NCBI GenBank assembly: GCA_021904315.1 | Contig: CM038911.1 | Location: 23,905,390-23,969,389, forward strand | Origin: Sphagnum magellanicum | Taxonomy: Eukaryota > Streptophyta > Sphagnopsida > Sphagnales > Sphagnaceae | Reading direction: 5' to 3' | DNA length: 64,000 nucleotides | Part shown: positions 12,801 through 25,139 of the stretch, one piece after another | Layout of the letters: each line of letters starts with the position of its first letter | Position numbering within the stretch: position 1 is the first letter of the stretch | Notes under the pieces: generated by a model | Database searches by the model: none | Seen by the model: the letters and a program-made list of their open reading frames with translations, nothing else | Told to the model about the DNA's origin: nothing | Translations under genes and position numbers: made by a program

Positions 12801-14440
12801 AAAATTATTGTCATGTTCATATTTTTCTAGAATTTTCATTATTTTTCCAGAAATTTCCCCCAAAAAATCACCAAATTGCAAATATTCAACATCAAAATGT
12901 TTTCTGGTTAAAGGGGATTAATCCAACTATTTAATGCCAAAATTTTACTAGGAAACAAAGGTAAATTTTATTTCTATATCATTAGAAAAGATAGTATTAA
13001 AAAATTGTTGCGATATTGTTTTCAAAGTTGTGTAATCATTCAGTTGTATTAGTATATGATTAATGTTGGTAAACAAAACAATCTTGAAATAAATTGGTTA
13101 TATTGACTATTTAATTAATCTTTTTTCTTGTGGCTAATTTTTGCCAATTTAAAAGGGCACCAACATCCATAAACAAAATTGGAAAAAAATTCAGATTTTT
13201 TGAAATTAAAAATATATTATCAAATTTTTACAATATGTTATAATAGGTAGCCATAATATTGACATATTTAAATAATTTTCCAACTCCATAACTCATGTAT
13301 AACCAAACGTGATAAATATTCTTATGGATGATTTCCTTATATTTGAACAGTGTTGCAAAAGTGAAGGAATTTTTTTTTGTATCTAATCATATTGGGGAAA
13401 ATATAAAATATTTTGATTCTTCAAAAAATGAATATAATTTTTACTATGAAAATAACATTATTAAAGATTCGATGCAGGCATGATTGAATCCACAATGAAT
13501 TAAATCATATTTACAAAGATTATAGGTCAATTGAAACATTAATAATTTGTAGAATTTTCTATGTATCCATAACATGTTATTTGAAGTTATTTTTAAAAAT
13601 CTTTGAAATGAATATTTATAAATTATAATATTAAAATATTGAATAAACTTCAAGATCATGTGTTCATGTGTAACATTTGAACAAAATTTGAAAAAAAATT
13701 GTATGTTAAAAAATTTAGAAAATGTTTGAATTTCTTAAATAGTTTCATGTTGAACATACTAAAGGTAATTATTTATTTATTTTTATGTTATTAAACCCTT
13801 GAATTGATTTGGAGGTTAAAACTTCAAAGCATTTACATGAAATCTTCATTTCAAACCTTGATGGATGAGGGCATTACTATATGTATTGTGTATATACATT
13901 GATATTATGTACAAATGTAATATACAAACATGTACATATGGTGATGGTGAATGGTGTTAATAAAAAATGAGAAAAAAATTGTTTTATTTTTCATGGCATG
14001 CTATGAATAATTTGTGACTTCATGACTTGAAGGAAATTTTATTAAAAAGGGTGTTGTATGATGATGTAGCATTTTAATCCATGTCATATTAACTTGGGAC
14101 CTCATAATATCCATATCAAAATTTTAAAATTAAAATTTACTTAGTGCAACATGTGAATGTTCAAAACGACTAAAAATAATTTCATTAAAAATGGCCTAAT
14201 CAATTAGTCCATTTTTACCAAAATCATACAAGTTGCAAATTTTGTCCCATTTCATTGAAAACCTCATGAATTTGGGTAGTTGAAAAACATGTAATTAATT
14301 GCTTATTATGGTAAAAATTATGGGACACGTGGAAGTAATTCTTTGAAGCCTTTTGCATTCACCCACTATTGTTGTAAGGGCAAACATACACCTAAAGAAT
14401 AAGTAGAGGTAAACCAAATTCCTTCCCCAATAACTATCAA
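9851..14440. other. AT-rich intergenic DNA, no gene seen
   Basis: The stretch is dominated by A/T runs and poorly conserved repeats. A short coding-like block around 10965-11035 (plus strand, reading ITFVKINNLSGLTIEEVTV) stands out but has no recognised family and no continuing frame. I see no RNA gene or clear transposon boundary. Confidence 0.5.
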
Positions 14441-14449
14441 CATTCTAAA

Positions 14450-15500
14450 AGGTTGCATGCGTTGAAGGTAAAGGTGGATGTACATTTACTTCCATTGCAC
14501 ACTTGGAACCTGCTATCTATTTTCATTCACATGAGAAAAAGTCTTATTGTTTGCAACCAATCATTATGTAACTACATGCACCTAGATATGCTTGCAACTA
14601 CAAAATTGATATCATTTTTGGGCCATATGATTATATGTGCAATTAACATGCAACTAATGGTGCATAAAATGGACACGTCTTAAAAATAATGGCTTAAGCT
14701 AATGCATTCCTAAGTTGTATGTAGGTATTCCAAAAAAATTGATTGGTGGAAGAATTACACAACCTACAAGCCATTTTGAGGCATATAAAACAAAGCATAG
14801 TTGTGTTGAGTGTGGTGGTAGGCCAATTGAAAGCATTGAAAAGGAGCAAGGTCATAGTTGTCAAAGGGAACAATTAGGTTGAAAAGCTTTCCCAACAATA
14901 CAAAAAAAGAATTACCACCCTAAAGGAACACTTGATGGAGAAGAAATAAAAGAGGATAATCTTAAGAGACATTTGGGAGAGTTTATCGATAAAAGAAGGT
15001 TGTTAAAAGCCATAAGTTGCATGAAATGCAAATTTTGTATTAGTAGGTAATAAGATTCAAAGAGGAACCAAAATACCAACAAATGGGAATGGATGAACAA
15101 GTGGACCAATTGGTTCATTGGGACATGAAGTAATAGTTTGGAGAGACATTTTGAAACAAACACAAGATGACAAGGATTGCTTAATGACCAAATTGTAAGA
15201 AATGAATGAGGATGTGATTACCACAAGGTGGTAAAATAAGTTGATTTGGGGCAATATAACATTGCAAATGTGAATGATTTGGAAGTGCCACCATATTAGT
15301 AGGAGGGGATGAGGGGGCCTAGTGGATAAAAGGGGAAGGGGGAAACATTTTAACCATCCATTTTCTTGTAAGTTGTATTTTGGACATAATTGATGCCAAA
15401 AAAGAAAACAATTTTTAGATTTGGACAACACCTAAGAGGATGAAATGTACATGGGAGTAAGTGTGCATGTTTTTTATTAGTTGTCAAGTATGGAGGTTTC
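14450..15500 (+). pseudogene. decayed unidentified ORF region, probably TE-derived
   Basis: The plus strand contains protein-like stretches interrupted by stops and frameshifts, for example HSCVECGGRPIESIEKEQ near 14800 and RHLGEFIDKRRLLKAISC near 14970. The style (charged, coiled-coil-like) resembles retroelement structural ORFs, but no catalytic or zinc-knuckle motif is visible. I cannot assign a family. Confidence 0.3.
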
Positions 15501-16727
15501 CAAGGGGGTATAATGGTAGTATTACATTTGGATCACCTTTTGGAGGTAGCAATGGGTAGTTAGAAACAAGGTTGTAAAAATTGGAAAAAAGGTTACATAT
15601 TGTGATAAATAAAACATGGTCCTTGTGACCAAATGGAGAAGAACGGTGTTACTATCTTTGTGAAGTTTTTAAAAGGGGCATGGTAATAGTATGGTAAGGG
15701 GCTACAAATCTCTTGCCTTTTGATTTCTTTTTTTGGGAGTTTTACCTCCTTTTAATTTACGGGGTTTTAGGCTATTGTTTTCATATTAGGGTTTTTTTTC
15801 CTTATTATCATTTGGTGTTGTATCCAAGTTCTAGCTTATGTAATTTGAATAATTGTAGTTAATAATATATATTTTTAGGCTAACAATTAGTTTAAGGTTT
15901 ATTGGTGGCATATGTTGGGTCTTGAGAAAAGCAATATTAATAGGAGTAAATTTTCACCTTCAACCCATTCCATTTGATTATTGAAAACTTCATTTACTAC
16001 CTATAATGCATGGAGGATTAAATGCATTGTTGATTTTCCAATAGCAAAAAACTCATTGCATTATAAATACTTAGATGCATGAACTAATTTGTACAACAAA
16101 CATTTTACTTTGATGTTCATTGGGATTGTGCACTTGTAATTTGTATCTTGTTTTTCCATTTTCTATTTCAAACTTATGACCAATTGTTTCCAAAATGATA
16201 TATTAATTTGAAAATGTTCAACCTATCTCTTGTCAATATATTGAGTCATGGAAATGATGAATGCCATGCTGTCAACCTTGCTTTAACCCAATTTATTAGT
16301 TTTTGACTTCAAAAAAAATCATACATGCAAACAATTATGAAATTATATATAATAAAAAGTTTTAAACATTATTTCAAACATAAACTTGCTATTGTACATG
16401 TTTTTGTTTCCAAAACAAAAGAAACAATTCCACTCCATTTAAGAACTCAAAAAAACTAGACATAAACTCCTTTTGGAAACTACTAGGAATATTAACATAT
16501 CTTGGTATTGGATTGGAAATTTTAAAAGTTGTGCAATCAAAACAATTTTCCATGACCTTGCAAAAAAGAAAAAACACAAATGAAAATATTACAAAACAAT
16601 GAAATGAGATTGAAGTAAAAAGAAACAAACAAAATATGAACTTGCATACAAAAAGGAAAAACACCAAGGTTGTTATAGAAAACTACAAATTCCTTCAACT
16701 CACAATAGACACAATATGAAAGCAAAT
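15501..16727. other. intergenic, no gene seen
   Basis: AT-rich DNA. The short open frames here have biased low-complexity composition, and I see no domain or signal. Confidence 0.5.
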
Positions 16728-17160
16728 AGTTGAATGTTTACATATAAAAAACTACGATCACTTTTAGCCAATAGAACAAGGAACACTTCAAATTTAAATA
16801 AAAAAAAGAAAAGAAAAAAAGAAGAAACAAATGTTTACATAGGAAGCCATGAACACCTTTAGCCAATAGTAGATAATAAAACAAAAAATGCTTTCAACTA
16901 GAAATAAAGTAAATAATGAATGCCTTCACATAGAAAATGATGAACATGTTCAAACAATAGTAGGAATGTTTTTAGCCATAGAAAACAAGCAAGTATTCAA
17001 ATGCTTGCATGTCAAAAATCATGACATTTTTTGATTAATAGTAGATAATAAAAATCTACTATTATCTGAAAAAAAATCAATGAACATTTGCACATTGAAA
17101 ATCATAAACATTTTGAACTAGTAGTAGATCATAAAGCAAGGAACACATTTAAAGAACAAA
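16728..17160. repeat. degenerate tandem repeat, period about 80-90 bp
   Basis: About five diverged units share the sequence of words TTTACATA, GAAAATCATGAACA, TTTTAGCCAATAGTAGAT and AATAAA. A 10-bp perfect palindrome (AATAGTAGAT, 7-nt loop) lies at 17037-17063 in the fourth unit. Units are too diverged for a young satellite. Confidence 0.6.
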
Positions 17161-17852
17161 AATGTTGACAACAAGGGTGAAAAGAACAATGAATTATGTG
17201 AAAAATTGATGTGAACAAGGTTATTCTTGGACAAATTTTCACATCTTGGTGAATTTGTTTTTGAAAATGCATAAGACATGAAACTTTGTGATTTAAAAGG
17301 ATTTTTGATCCATTTTTTGAAATAAAAATAATTAAACTAACCGCATCTATACCAAACATTTCCTAGGTTGCCACTTGTAACAACCTTTTTGTTATACCCC
17401 ACATGGGATAGTCACCATTTGATGCTAATTAATGTTGGGGATCCTTGCTAGTAAACCTGTATAAGGAATTTGAAAACAAAAACCATGAGTGTGAAAAAGT
17501 TGTGTGAAGAAAAAACTACATGAGAAAGTGGTGAGAGAAAGAAGAGTAGCATGTGTGAAAAAGGTATGTGAATGAAGATGAAAGGCCATTTGAACTCAAG
17601 GAAAAGAGAAGAAAATAACTCTTAAAAAAAATGAAGCAAAAGTTGTTGGTGCCTTAAGAAATTGTGATGATGAAGAGAGGTAGTGGGTTGGAAGGTAAGC
17701 ATAATGATGAATGGAAGTAAGTGTGCTCTACCAACAATGTTAGCATTATGCTTAGCATAATGGCTATGATTGTAAGTTAGAAAGTTAGATTGTAGTGTGA
17801 AAAGGTTCGAATGGTGGTCATTATCACACATTAAGGCCTATGACAAACATAA
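17161..17852. other. intergenic, no gene seen
   Basis: No protein-like ORF or RNA gene. The area around 17480-17700 is purine-rich on the plus strand. Confidence 0.5.
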
Positions 17853-17985
17853 GCTATCCTTAGGTGTGAACTCACCTCTAGCTACCTATCCTTAGGTGTG
17901 AACTCACCTTGCGCTACCTATCCTTAGGTGCGAACTTACCTTTCGCTACCTATCCTTCGGTGCGAACTTACCTTTGGCTACCTAG
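17853..17985. repeat. 32-bp tandem repeat, four units plus a partial
   Basis: Units start at 17853, 17881, 17913 and 17945, followed by a partial GCTACCTAG at 17977-17985. The first unit is 28 bp and the others 32 bp. The core is AGGTGTGAACTCACCT, a 5-bp-arm inverted repeat. In the last two units changes within the core (AGGTGCGAACTTACCT and CGGTGCGAACTTACCT) weaken the pairing. There are no unique spacers between units. Confidence 0.9.
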
Positions 17986-19560
17986 ATAGTAATCACTTAA
18001 ATTCCCTACCTATTTACCTATCGTACTTTGCCCAATTACACAGGTAGTGAATTGGGTAGTGTTTTTTAGGAGGCATCTTGCAAGCTATAAGGCATCCCAA
18101 CTATTTTGTTGTTTAAGAAGATTAGCCTTACAATTTCAATTTTCAGTTTTGGGACTTCTTAAAAGACTTTTGTGTAAGAGGGCTTGAGCAAGCAATGATC
18201 TGATTGTTTTTCAATTTTGTGTTTGTTTTATGATTTTGGCTTGAACTTTGGTTGTCTGGAAGTGAATGCAAGGCTTGTTTGTGTGAGTCCATATTCCATA
18301 CACAAGAACCCCTCTTTTACAAGGCATGGTTTTTGCTGTTGCACTGCCTGGCACGATGCCAAAGGGGATTCTGGGGAGTTACCTAGTGCTGGAAGGGGAG
18401 GGTGGTGGGGTGGGGTCATTTTGGCAACACCAATGACCTTTTCACATTTTTACAGTTGGTGCTTTCAAAAGTATTAACTAGAACACTAACTTCTTCTAAT
18501 TTAGAAGTAATCTAATTGTTATAACAACCAATTGTATTGTCTTAGTTTCAAATAATAAATTGGAGTAAAGTTTTCCTTTCTCCAAAAACAAAGAAAAATT
18601 GCTAAATCCTTGATAACCTTGTCTCCAAGATATAATGAATTAATAAAATTTTCTATACATGTTTCATGATCTCAATGTTGAACCAATTACATGGAATTAC
18701 CCTTAAACACTCAAGGACTACAAGTATTACCATTTCTATTGTGTGAAACATGAAGTGATTCAATGGTCAAATTAGGATGGAGGCACTATGTTGAAGCCAC
18801 CCCAATCAATCTCCTAATTCAATACATACACCACAATAGAGAATATGAATTTAGGTGATTGGTGCTCGAGCAGTTGGGTTACTGGACATAGCCGACGTTT
18901 AGGGCAAGTACTGCATGTCCAGCAAGGGCAGGTATTATAGTTGGTAACTCTGGCCAGCCAATGCCATGCCACCCAACTCCCCCAAATATCTCTCACAATT
19001 TCAAAATGTTGATTTGACCAAAACTTTGTTGCAATGTTAAAGGCAAGACATATCCCAACACATTTACAATGGTATTAATCAATTCAAAACCCAACTCAAA
19101 AATGTTTAACAAACATAAGAGTTACCTGTTAAGTCTGGCGATTAGGGAGCCAGAACGGTCAGTTTTGGCATAATAGGGCATCAAACACGTAACTGGGAAT
19201 GAAATTTTTACAATGTGACCCAAACTAGTCTTTACACCAATTTTCATTATGTCTTTCCTTTTTCATAAGCTCCGCCACTGCTGCTACATATATTTTCACT
19301 GCTCTTACCTGTACAACGACTATAATTAGTCTCAAACCTTCTGCATGAAATGCTGAAACTCAGCATTTTATAATGAGATTTACTAAAATTTCCTGACTTT
19401 GCAAATACCACTGAAAGAGGGGACAAGGGGTGAAAGAGCAGGGCCAAAGACAGAGTGTCTTTACAGATAACTCTAATATGTCAAGAGTGATCTGAAAAAT
19501 ATTGTTCAACTAAACAATGGGAGCAATGTCCAAATTAGAATCCTTTTCAAGGACGATTTT
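17986..19560. other. intergenic, mixed repeat debris
   Basis: Less AT-rich than the preceding kilobases, especially 18300-18420 and 18850-19000. The 86-codon plus-strand frame at 18217-18477 has no recognisable domain. I see no gene, tRNA or clear element boundary. Confidence 0.45.
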
Positions 19561-20040
19561 CTGTTTCATATTAATTAGTTTGGGGGGTGCCTCACAAGTC
19601 CAACTTTTTCTTTTTGCAATGACCCAATTTGATTGGTCCGTCGCAAAAAAAAGTTGAAACTTAGGAAAATTTTATGGAAAGATGGAGTGCTGCACCCTTT
19701 GGCCCATGTATATAGGTGAGAAGGGGAGGACTTTGGGCAAAACATATGGGATGAAAGCAAGGTGCTATTGGGAACACTCTTGAGGAACACATTGGGAACT
19801 TAGAGAACATACTGAAAACCTGATGAGAACTTGATGCAAACATGTTGGGAACAAGGGAAAAATGAAAAAAATCCTCAGCCCCTCCCCTACAAAACTTAAA
19901 AGAAAAATAATTAAGGCACTTCGAGTGCATGCTGAAGCTTCCCATTGGCTGCATGAAATTTCTATTCCCAAAACTGTTTATCACCATTTTTGGCCTGGAC
20001 TAATTCCCCCATTGTAAACCAGGGGGTACTTATCTATTGG
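19561..20040 (-). repeat. dispersed repeat, copy A (minus orientation)
   Basis: Read on the minus strand, this segment aligns by eye with 29870-30340 on the plus strand. Shared blocks include GTTCCTCAA, TGTTCCCAATAG, a CCTAAGTTT-like block, and a hairpin built on GGACCAATCAAATTGGGTC versus GGGCCAATCAAAATGCCC. It is non-coding, and the family is not recognised. Confidence 0.6.
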
Positions 20041-21785
20041 TACCATTGTGTGGCTCCAATATGAAAAGCTTAGGGAAAACATCAAGAAAAAGAAGAATGA
20101 CACAAAGTTTCATTCACCAATAATGAAGACCAATTTTGTTTTTCATGTCATGTCAATTATTGCTTGCTCTTATACAAAGGCTTTGATTTAGAGACAAATT
20201 GTGGGCACCCAAAAGTTAGCAATAGGGCCCAACTGGGTTTGAAATTTAGCTTGGCTGTTTTGTTGGCCCTACGCCTGGAAACTTTGTATGGGTGTAAGAA
20301 CTAAGAATTGAGTTACTATTTTGGCTTCAGTCTGGGACAATGGGCTGGAGTCTATTCTCTAACCTTTTTTTAAATCAAATTCATTTTTGCTTTCAAATTA
20401 CATTTCCATGTTACACAATGCTATCATCTCTCATTGTTTGAACCAGTGTTGGCCAGTTCTTAGTTTTTACGAGAACGGTCAGGTTTGGATCTAAAGCTTT
20501 TTTAAAAAAATGAAAAACCCTTCAGTTCTAGGTTCAATCTTTGTGAAAATCTTTGATTTTGGGTTTAGGTTAAGGTTCGGTTTGTTTTGTTTTTGAGGAT
20601 GATTTATTTCTAAGTGATTTTCAATTTTTTTTTATTTTAGTGTTCTCATCAAGTTCCCAAAAGGTTTTAATGGTGTTCATATCAAAATTTTAAAACTTTT
20701 CAATGGGTTCTCAAAGTTTGCAAATTGTTCTCCAACTTGTTTCCAAGAGCAACAAAAGAGCACAACATAGGGATTGCTTAAAGATCATTTTAGTGCTACA
20801 ATGGGGGATGTGCTTAAATATTAAAGCTTGGGGCTAGGACCTAAGACTCTGAAACCCTAGAACTCAGACATATGAACCTAGAAACCCTAACCCCATACCT
20901 AATCTTAAGACTTGAACCTCGTAAAAAAAAAACTTTGAGACCTGTTGAGTTCGGGTCCATGTAAAACCATTGGGTCAGAGTCCACGTAAACTCATTTGGT
21001 CCAGTTCCTGGCTAGGTCCGGGTCTATGTAAACCTATTGAGTCAGGTTCTTACACTTGGACCTAGCTTGAAACTTGGAACAACCAACATTGGTTTGAACA
21101 AGTGTTGGCTGGTTATTGAGTTTCAACCTAGTTTAATCAACCAATGTTGGCAGGTCCTTGAGTTTTGACCCGGTTATGAACTAGGTTATCAATCTTATGA
21201 CACTTAAACATTTTTATAATAAAAACCTATATACATATATATATGTATATATCATTTTGCTAAAAATCTTATAATCGGTTAATTAATAACCAACATGATA
21301 ACTGGTAATTATGAACCAATTATTTGATAACTTACTATTATAATGCATAATCAACAATTATTACCCCCAAAATATTGATAACCTAATGGGCATTCAAATT
21401 TGTTTTTGATATTGACATTGATAACTTAACTACCTTCAGATTGTTTTTAAGAAAAAAAAAAAAAAAAAAAAACCTTCTCAAGAGTTGTGAAAAGAAATCA
21501 ATAGCCTGCCAACACTGGTTTGAACTTTGAACCTGCCATAGAAGGTGCACAATACAAAACAAATCTGAACTTGAAGCCAAAAACACATTGTGGTGAACTG
21601 CATAGGGTGTCCAGGCCGGTCACCGAACACTTAATGTCTCGGAGGTCTGCGAATTTCTGGAGAGTGCTCCTTTGAATTTCATGCCCCAAGAGGAATTTTA
21701 GCCCTACTATTTGCACACCCACACAAAGTTGAATCGTTGAAAAAGATGAAGAAATGAGTCAGATGTGACCTTCCAAAGTAAGGGC
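20041..21785. other. intergenic with degenerate short repeats
   Basis: Words of the GTTGGC(C/T/A)GGT type recur at about 20450, 21103 and 21147, and an inverted form lies near 21508. Between 20940 and 21060 a GGTC(C/T)A(T)GTAAAcC...TTGGGTCAG-like phrase is repeated about three times. There is an A-run at 21451-21472. No gene is seen. Confidence 0.45.
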
Positions 21786-21802
21786 GGGGGGGGGGGGGGG
21801 GG
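21786..21802 (+). repeat. G17 homopolymer
   Basis: An uninterrupted run of 17 G, with GGG just upstream at 21782-21784. It can form a G-quadruplex, and run lengths like this are often mis-sized in assemblies. Confidence 0.9.
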
Positions 21803-21898
21803 ACCAAAATTGCGAAAACGAAAAACCATCGAACACTTAGAAGACTATTACCGAACACGCAAAAGAAAGTCGTTGAAAGTCGCACTATTGCCTTTATG

Positions 21899-22210
21899 GT
21901 TCAAAGATGATTTGTAGATCATAAGGTTGCGCTCTTATAACACTTTAAATCACTTAAATTGAACAAGAAAGTTATGAGCATTGAAAGTAAGAGGGGTAGA
22001 ACAGAAGAAAAGAGAAGGAAAAACGCGTTTTATAACTTGGAAAAGCTTATTTTTCTTCTAGCTCTTCTATAATTACTCCTTAGCCTCTGCTGTTCAAAGA
22101 CGAATGGGAGAGCTCAAGTTAGCGCTCCCATAAACGTTTTAAATCACTCAAAATGAAGAAGAGACACGAAAGATATTAATAAAGTGTTCGGTCTTAGGTG
22201 GTGTTCGGTC
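21899..22210. repeat. diverged direct repeat with CGAACAC words
   Basis: A segment starting GTTCAAAGATGA at 21899 recurs about 200 bp later as GTTCAAAGACGA (about 22094). Both continue with GCGCTC..ATAA and TTTAAATCACT. CCGAACAC or GTGTTCGG words flank the block (21624, 21853, 22184, 22201), suggesting the edges of an old element. Confidence 0.55.
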
Positions 22211-24480
22211 TTAGGGCACGATACCCTATATATGATGCACCTTTGCAGCTTTGCAAGTAGGCTGATCATTGAATCGACTCCCTATCCATCGAAGTTAACC
22301 AAGGTCCATCTAAGGTAACCAAGGAAGAATTTTTATAAATAAATAAATAAATGAACGAAGGAAGGAATTTTTGTTTTGTCGGCCTTTCACATTTGTGTGG
22401 TTGGCATGGGGGTGGTGAAGACATGGTGAGGAAGATGGAGAGAGTCGGCCCCTCTAATCAGTTCAAGAATTTGTACTAGTTTGGGGTTTTATCCTATCAA
22501 CTTGCCTGACGAACATAATATTAAACTACAAGAAACTTAAACACATCCCGAAAAGATTCATGCCACCCCATTTTAAGTTGTGTGCCATGGCCATGGTTGT
22601 TGATCACATGGACCCAACCACATTAACCCAAGGAGCGTTGTGCTCCCCAATATAATTGCATGCCCCAAGCCAAGGGCCGGTTATTTCTGGAATGCCCCAC
22701 TTGGAGGGTGTTACCTTGCATAAAGCACTGGCAAATTTTTAAGTAATTAATTAATTAATTAATTTCTGCACACTATGGTATTGTGAAAAAAAATGAAGAA
22801 AAGAACCTGGGCATTCTGAAAAATTAAATGCCCAAAACTGGGGCATTCCAAAACAACACCTTGGCTTCCGAGGACAGATTCCGCTTGATGGCATGCCCTC
22901 TGGATACACCTAATTTTTTTTTATGGGTGCTTTCCGCAGCCGGAAGCGGTTGGCAGTGGCCACTATGATTAAATAATAACTAGTTAAATAATTGGAAAAT
23001 AGGTATCCACCTTGGGAGTTGCGAACCTGTTGAGATGCACTGTTTTTTTATCCCTTAAAGTGTATGACTCAGAAACCGTTGCCAGTTCCGATTATACTTC
23101 GTGCCAACTTCCAAGTAAAAATGTAACAAAATTTAGCTTCCTATCACAAACAACAAATTTCTCATGTGCCACTTAATTTTCAACCTAGTGGCGTGCAGTC
23201 GGCACTTACATATCTAAAGTGTGTTTTGTAGTTTGTTGATCCTTTCCTTTGAAAACCACTGGCAACTACACACTTTCGACACTTAAAAAAAAATTAGAAA
23301 ATTACGCATCCCATATCACGCAACCCAAGTTTGGTGAATGACAACTTTTAGTTGCAATTGCATAATTTTAGAGAATTAAGACTCTCATTTTGGACCCTCG
23401 TTTGGGTGGAACCTAATAATTTAATTTATCATATTATTTTAAACAAAAAAAATTATTTTCCATTTATTTTGTCATTTTTCTAGTGAAGATGATTTCAAAA
23501 ATATATGATAAAAGGATTATTTTTTCTTAAAAGTTATGCATTTTAATTAATATTTTGTGACCCATTAAAGTCTATTTCCATTAGGCTGATGTGGTCATGG
23601 TTAGCACTGAATGTTCTAATATAGAACTCTAATGGAAAGCCACTAAAATGGAGCCTTGTTTCTTGCTGCATGAACTTTTGACATGTATTTTTCATTGCAG
23701 AGTTAACAACTGGACTGAAACTATGAAAATATGCAATTAATGTTAGAAAAAATAGGAACATTTCATATGTAATGAAACCTTTTTAAAGAACTTAAAAAAA
23801 AAACATTTTATATGTTTTCATTAAAAATGACGGATGTCACCTTCTAGTGACTCACCGTTTGACACAGCACTTCACACAAGTCTAGCATCAACCTGTAGAG
23901 TTGTAAGAGGATTTGTGAATCAAGCTAGATAGAACAAATGTAATGAAAAGCTGCTCTTGAGGCGGAATGAAAAGGGGCCCTAACTCTCAAAGATTTGAAA
24001 CAAAAGTAGAAGAAAATAACCAAGCAGACAGAGATTTTGTAAAACTACACAAATGGGTTGTCTGTGGCTGGTCTGGCAGTAACACCCTCCCTTCATTGGC
24101 CTTTGCAACAACATTCCTTGAAGTTGAAGAGTATAGGAGGTCTGCTGTCCATATAGAGAGGAATAGAGCCTGACGTGTAGAATCTGCACCAAAGAATCCT
24201 ACAGAAAGTGCTAATTCTCTCTCTCCTAATCAGACATCAAAGGATGCCTCTGCAGAATGAATAGGCCAGAATAGGCAGGTATCTATCTAACTGGGTTAGT
24301 GTCAGTAGTCAGTCAAGCTGCTGGTAACTTACTTACAACTCCTTGGTGCCAGAACTGCTTGCAGGTAGACTAACCAGTGCAAGAAGAAGAATGTGGTGAA
24401 GTTTGCCAACAAAGCTATGATCACTCAGTGTGTGTCTTCATTGAACTGAGAGCTTGTTCCCTGCTCTACATATACATTTT
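22211..24480. other. intergenic, no gene seen
   Basis: Short microsatellites (for example ATTA units at 22747-22763) and otherwise unique-looking DNA. The region 24050-24470 is less AT-rich and could be LTR debris, but no paired copy is visible. Confidence 0.45.
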
Positions 24481-24643
24481 AATTTACATAAATGTACAAG
24501 AATTAAAATTAAAATTAAAATTAGAATTAAAAATAAAAATAAAACTAAGATAATTAAATATTAAAAGTTAAAGACTCATTTTGTCAATGTGGAAGCTGAC
24601 CCTAGGTTACCCTATATCCTCTAGGTTCTCTTGTAATATAAGT

Positions 24644-24690
24644 AAGGAGGGAGGGAGGGAGGGAGGGGGGATCATGGTGGTGGTGGTGGT
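24644..24690. repeat. (GGGA)n followed by (GGT)n microsatellite
   Basis: GGAGGGAGGGAGGGAGGGAGG-type units run to about 24670, and TGGTGGTGGTGGTGGT follows after ATCA. An ATTAAA-type low-complexity run lies just upstream at about 24498-24545. Confidence 0.9.
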
Positions 24691-25139
24691 TCTGTTGTCT
24701 TTATGGAAAGTGTTTTTTTATGGTTTCACTTTGTCGAGTGTCTCTGAGTATCTTTGCTAGGATGGCCATGGTTTGGCTGTTTTGTGACACAAATGGTGGC
24801 GCCAGGTGCAGGAAGAAAATATTATTGTCATGAAATCCTCAAGAGTATAGAATAATTTGGAACTTCTTGGCGTAGGGGGTCTTGTTTTTTTCAAGTTTCA
24901 ACCCCAAAAAGACAACACACCTTATTAGTTGGGAAAATTGATGTAACCAGTTGGGATACTGAATACATTCAATAGGTGGCACATACTTGAGAGAGTTCAT
25001 AATTGCTTTTCAATGGGCAATCTTACACGTATAATTAGCAAGCAAGGGTCTTTCATTTGATTGTGATTCCCATTTTGATTCTGAAAATGTCAAATTGGGT
25101 GAACCAAAACCGATCATGATTCTTGCGTGCCAAAGCACG

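Noticed and set aside
17853-17985. CRISPR-like array of 32-bp repeats
   Set aside because: The units are directly adjacent with no unique spacers, and the setting is a plant nuclear genome. It is an ordinary tandem repeat.
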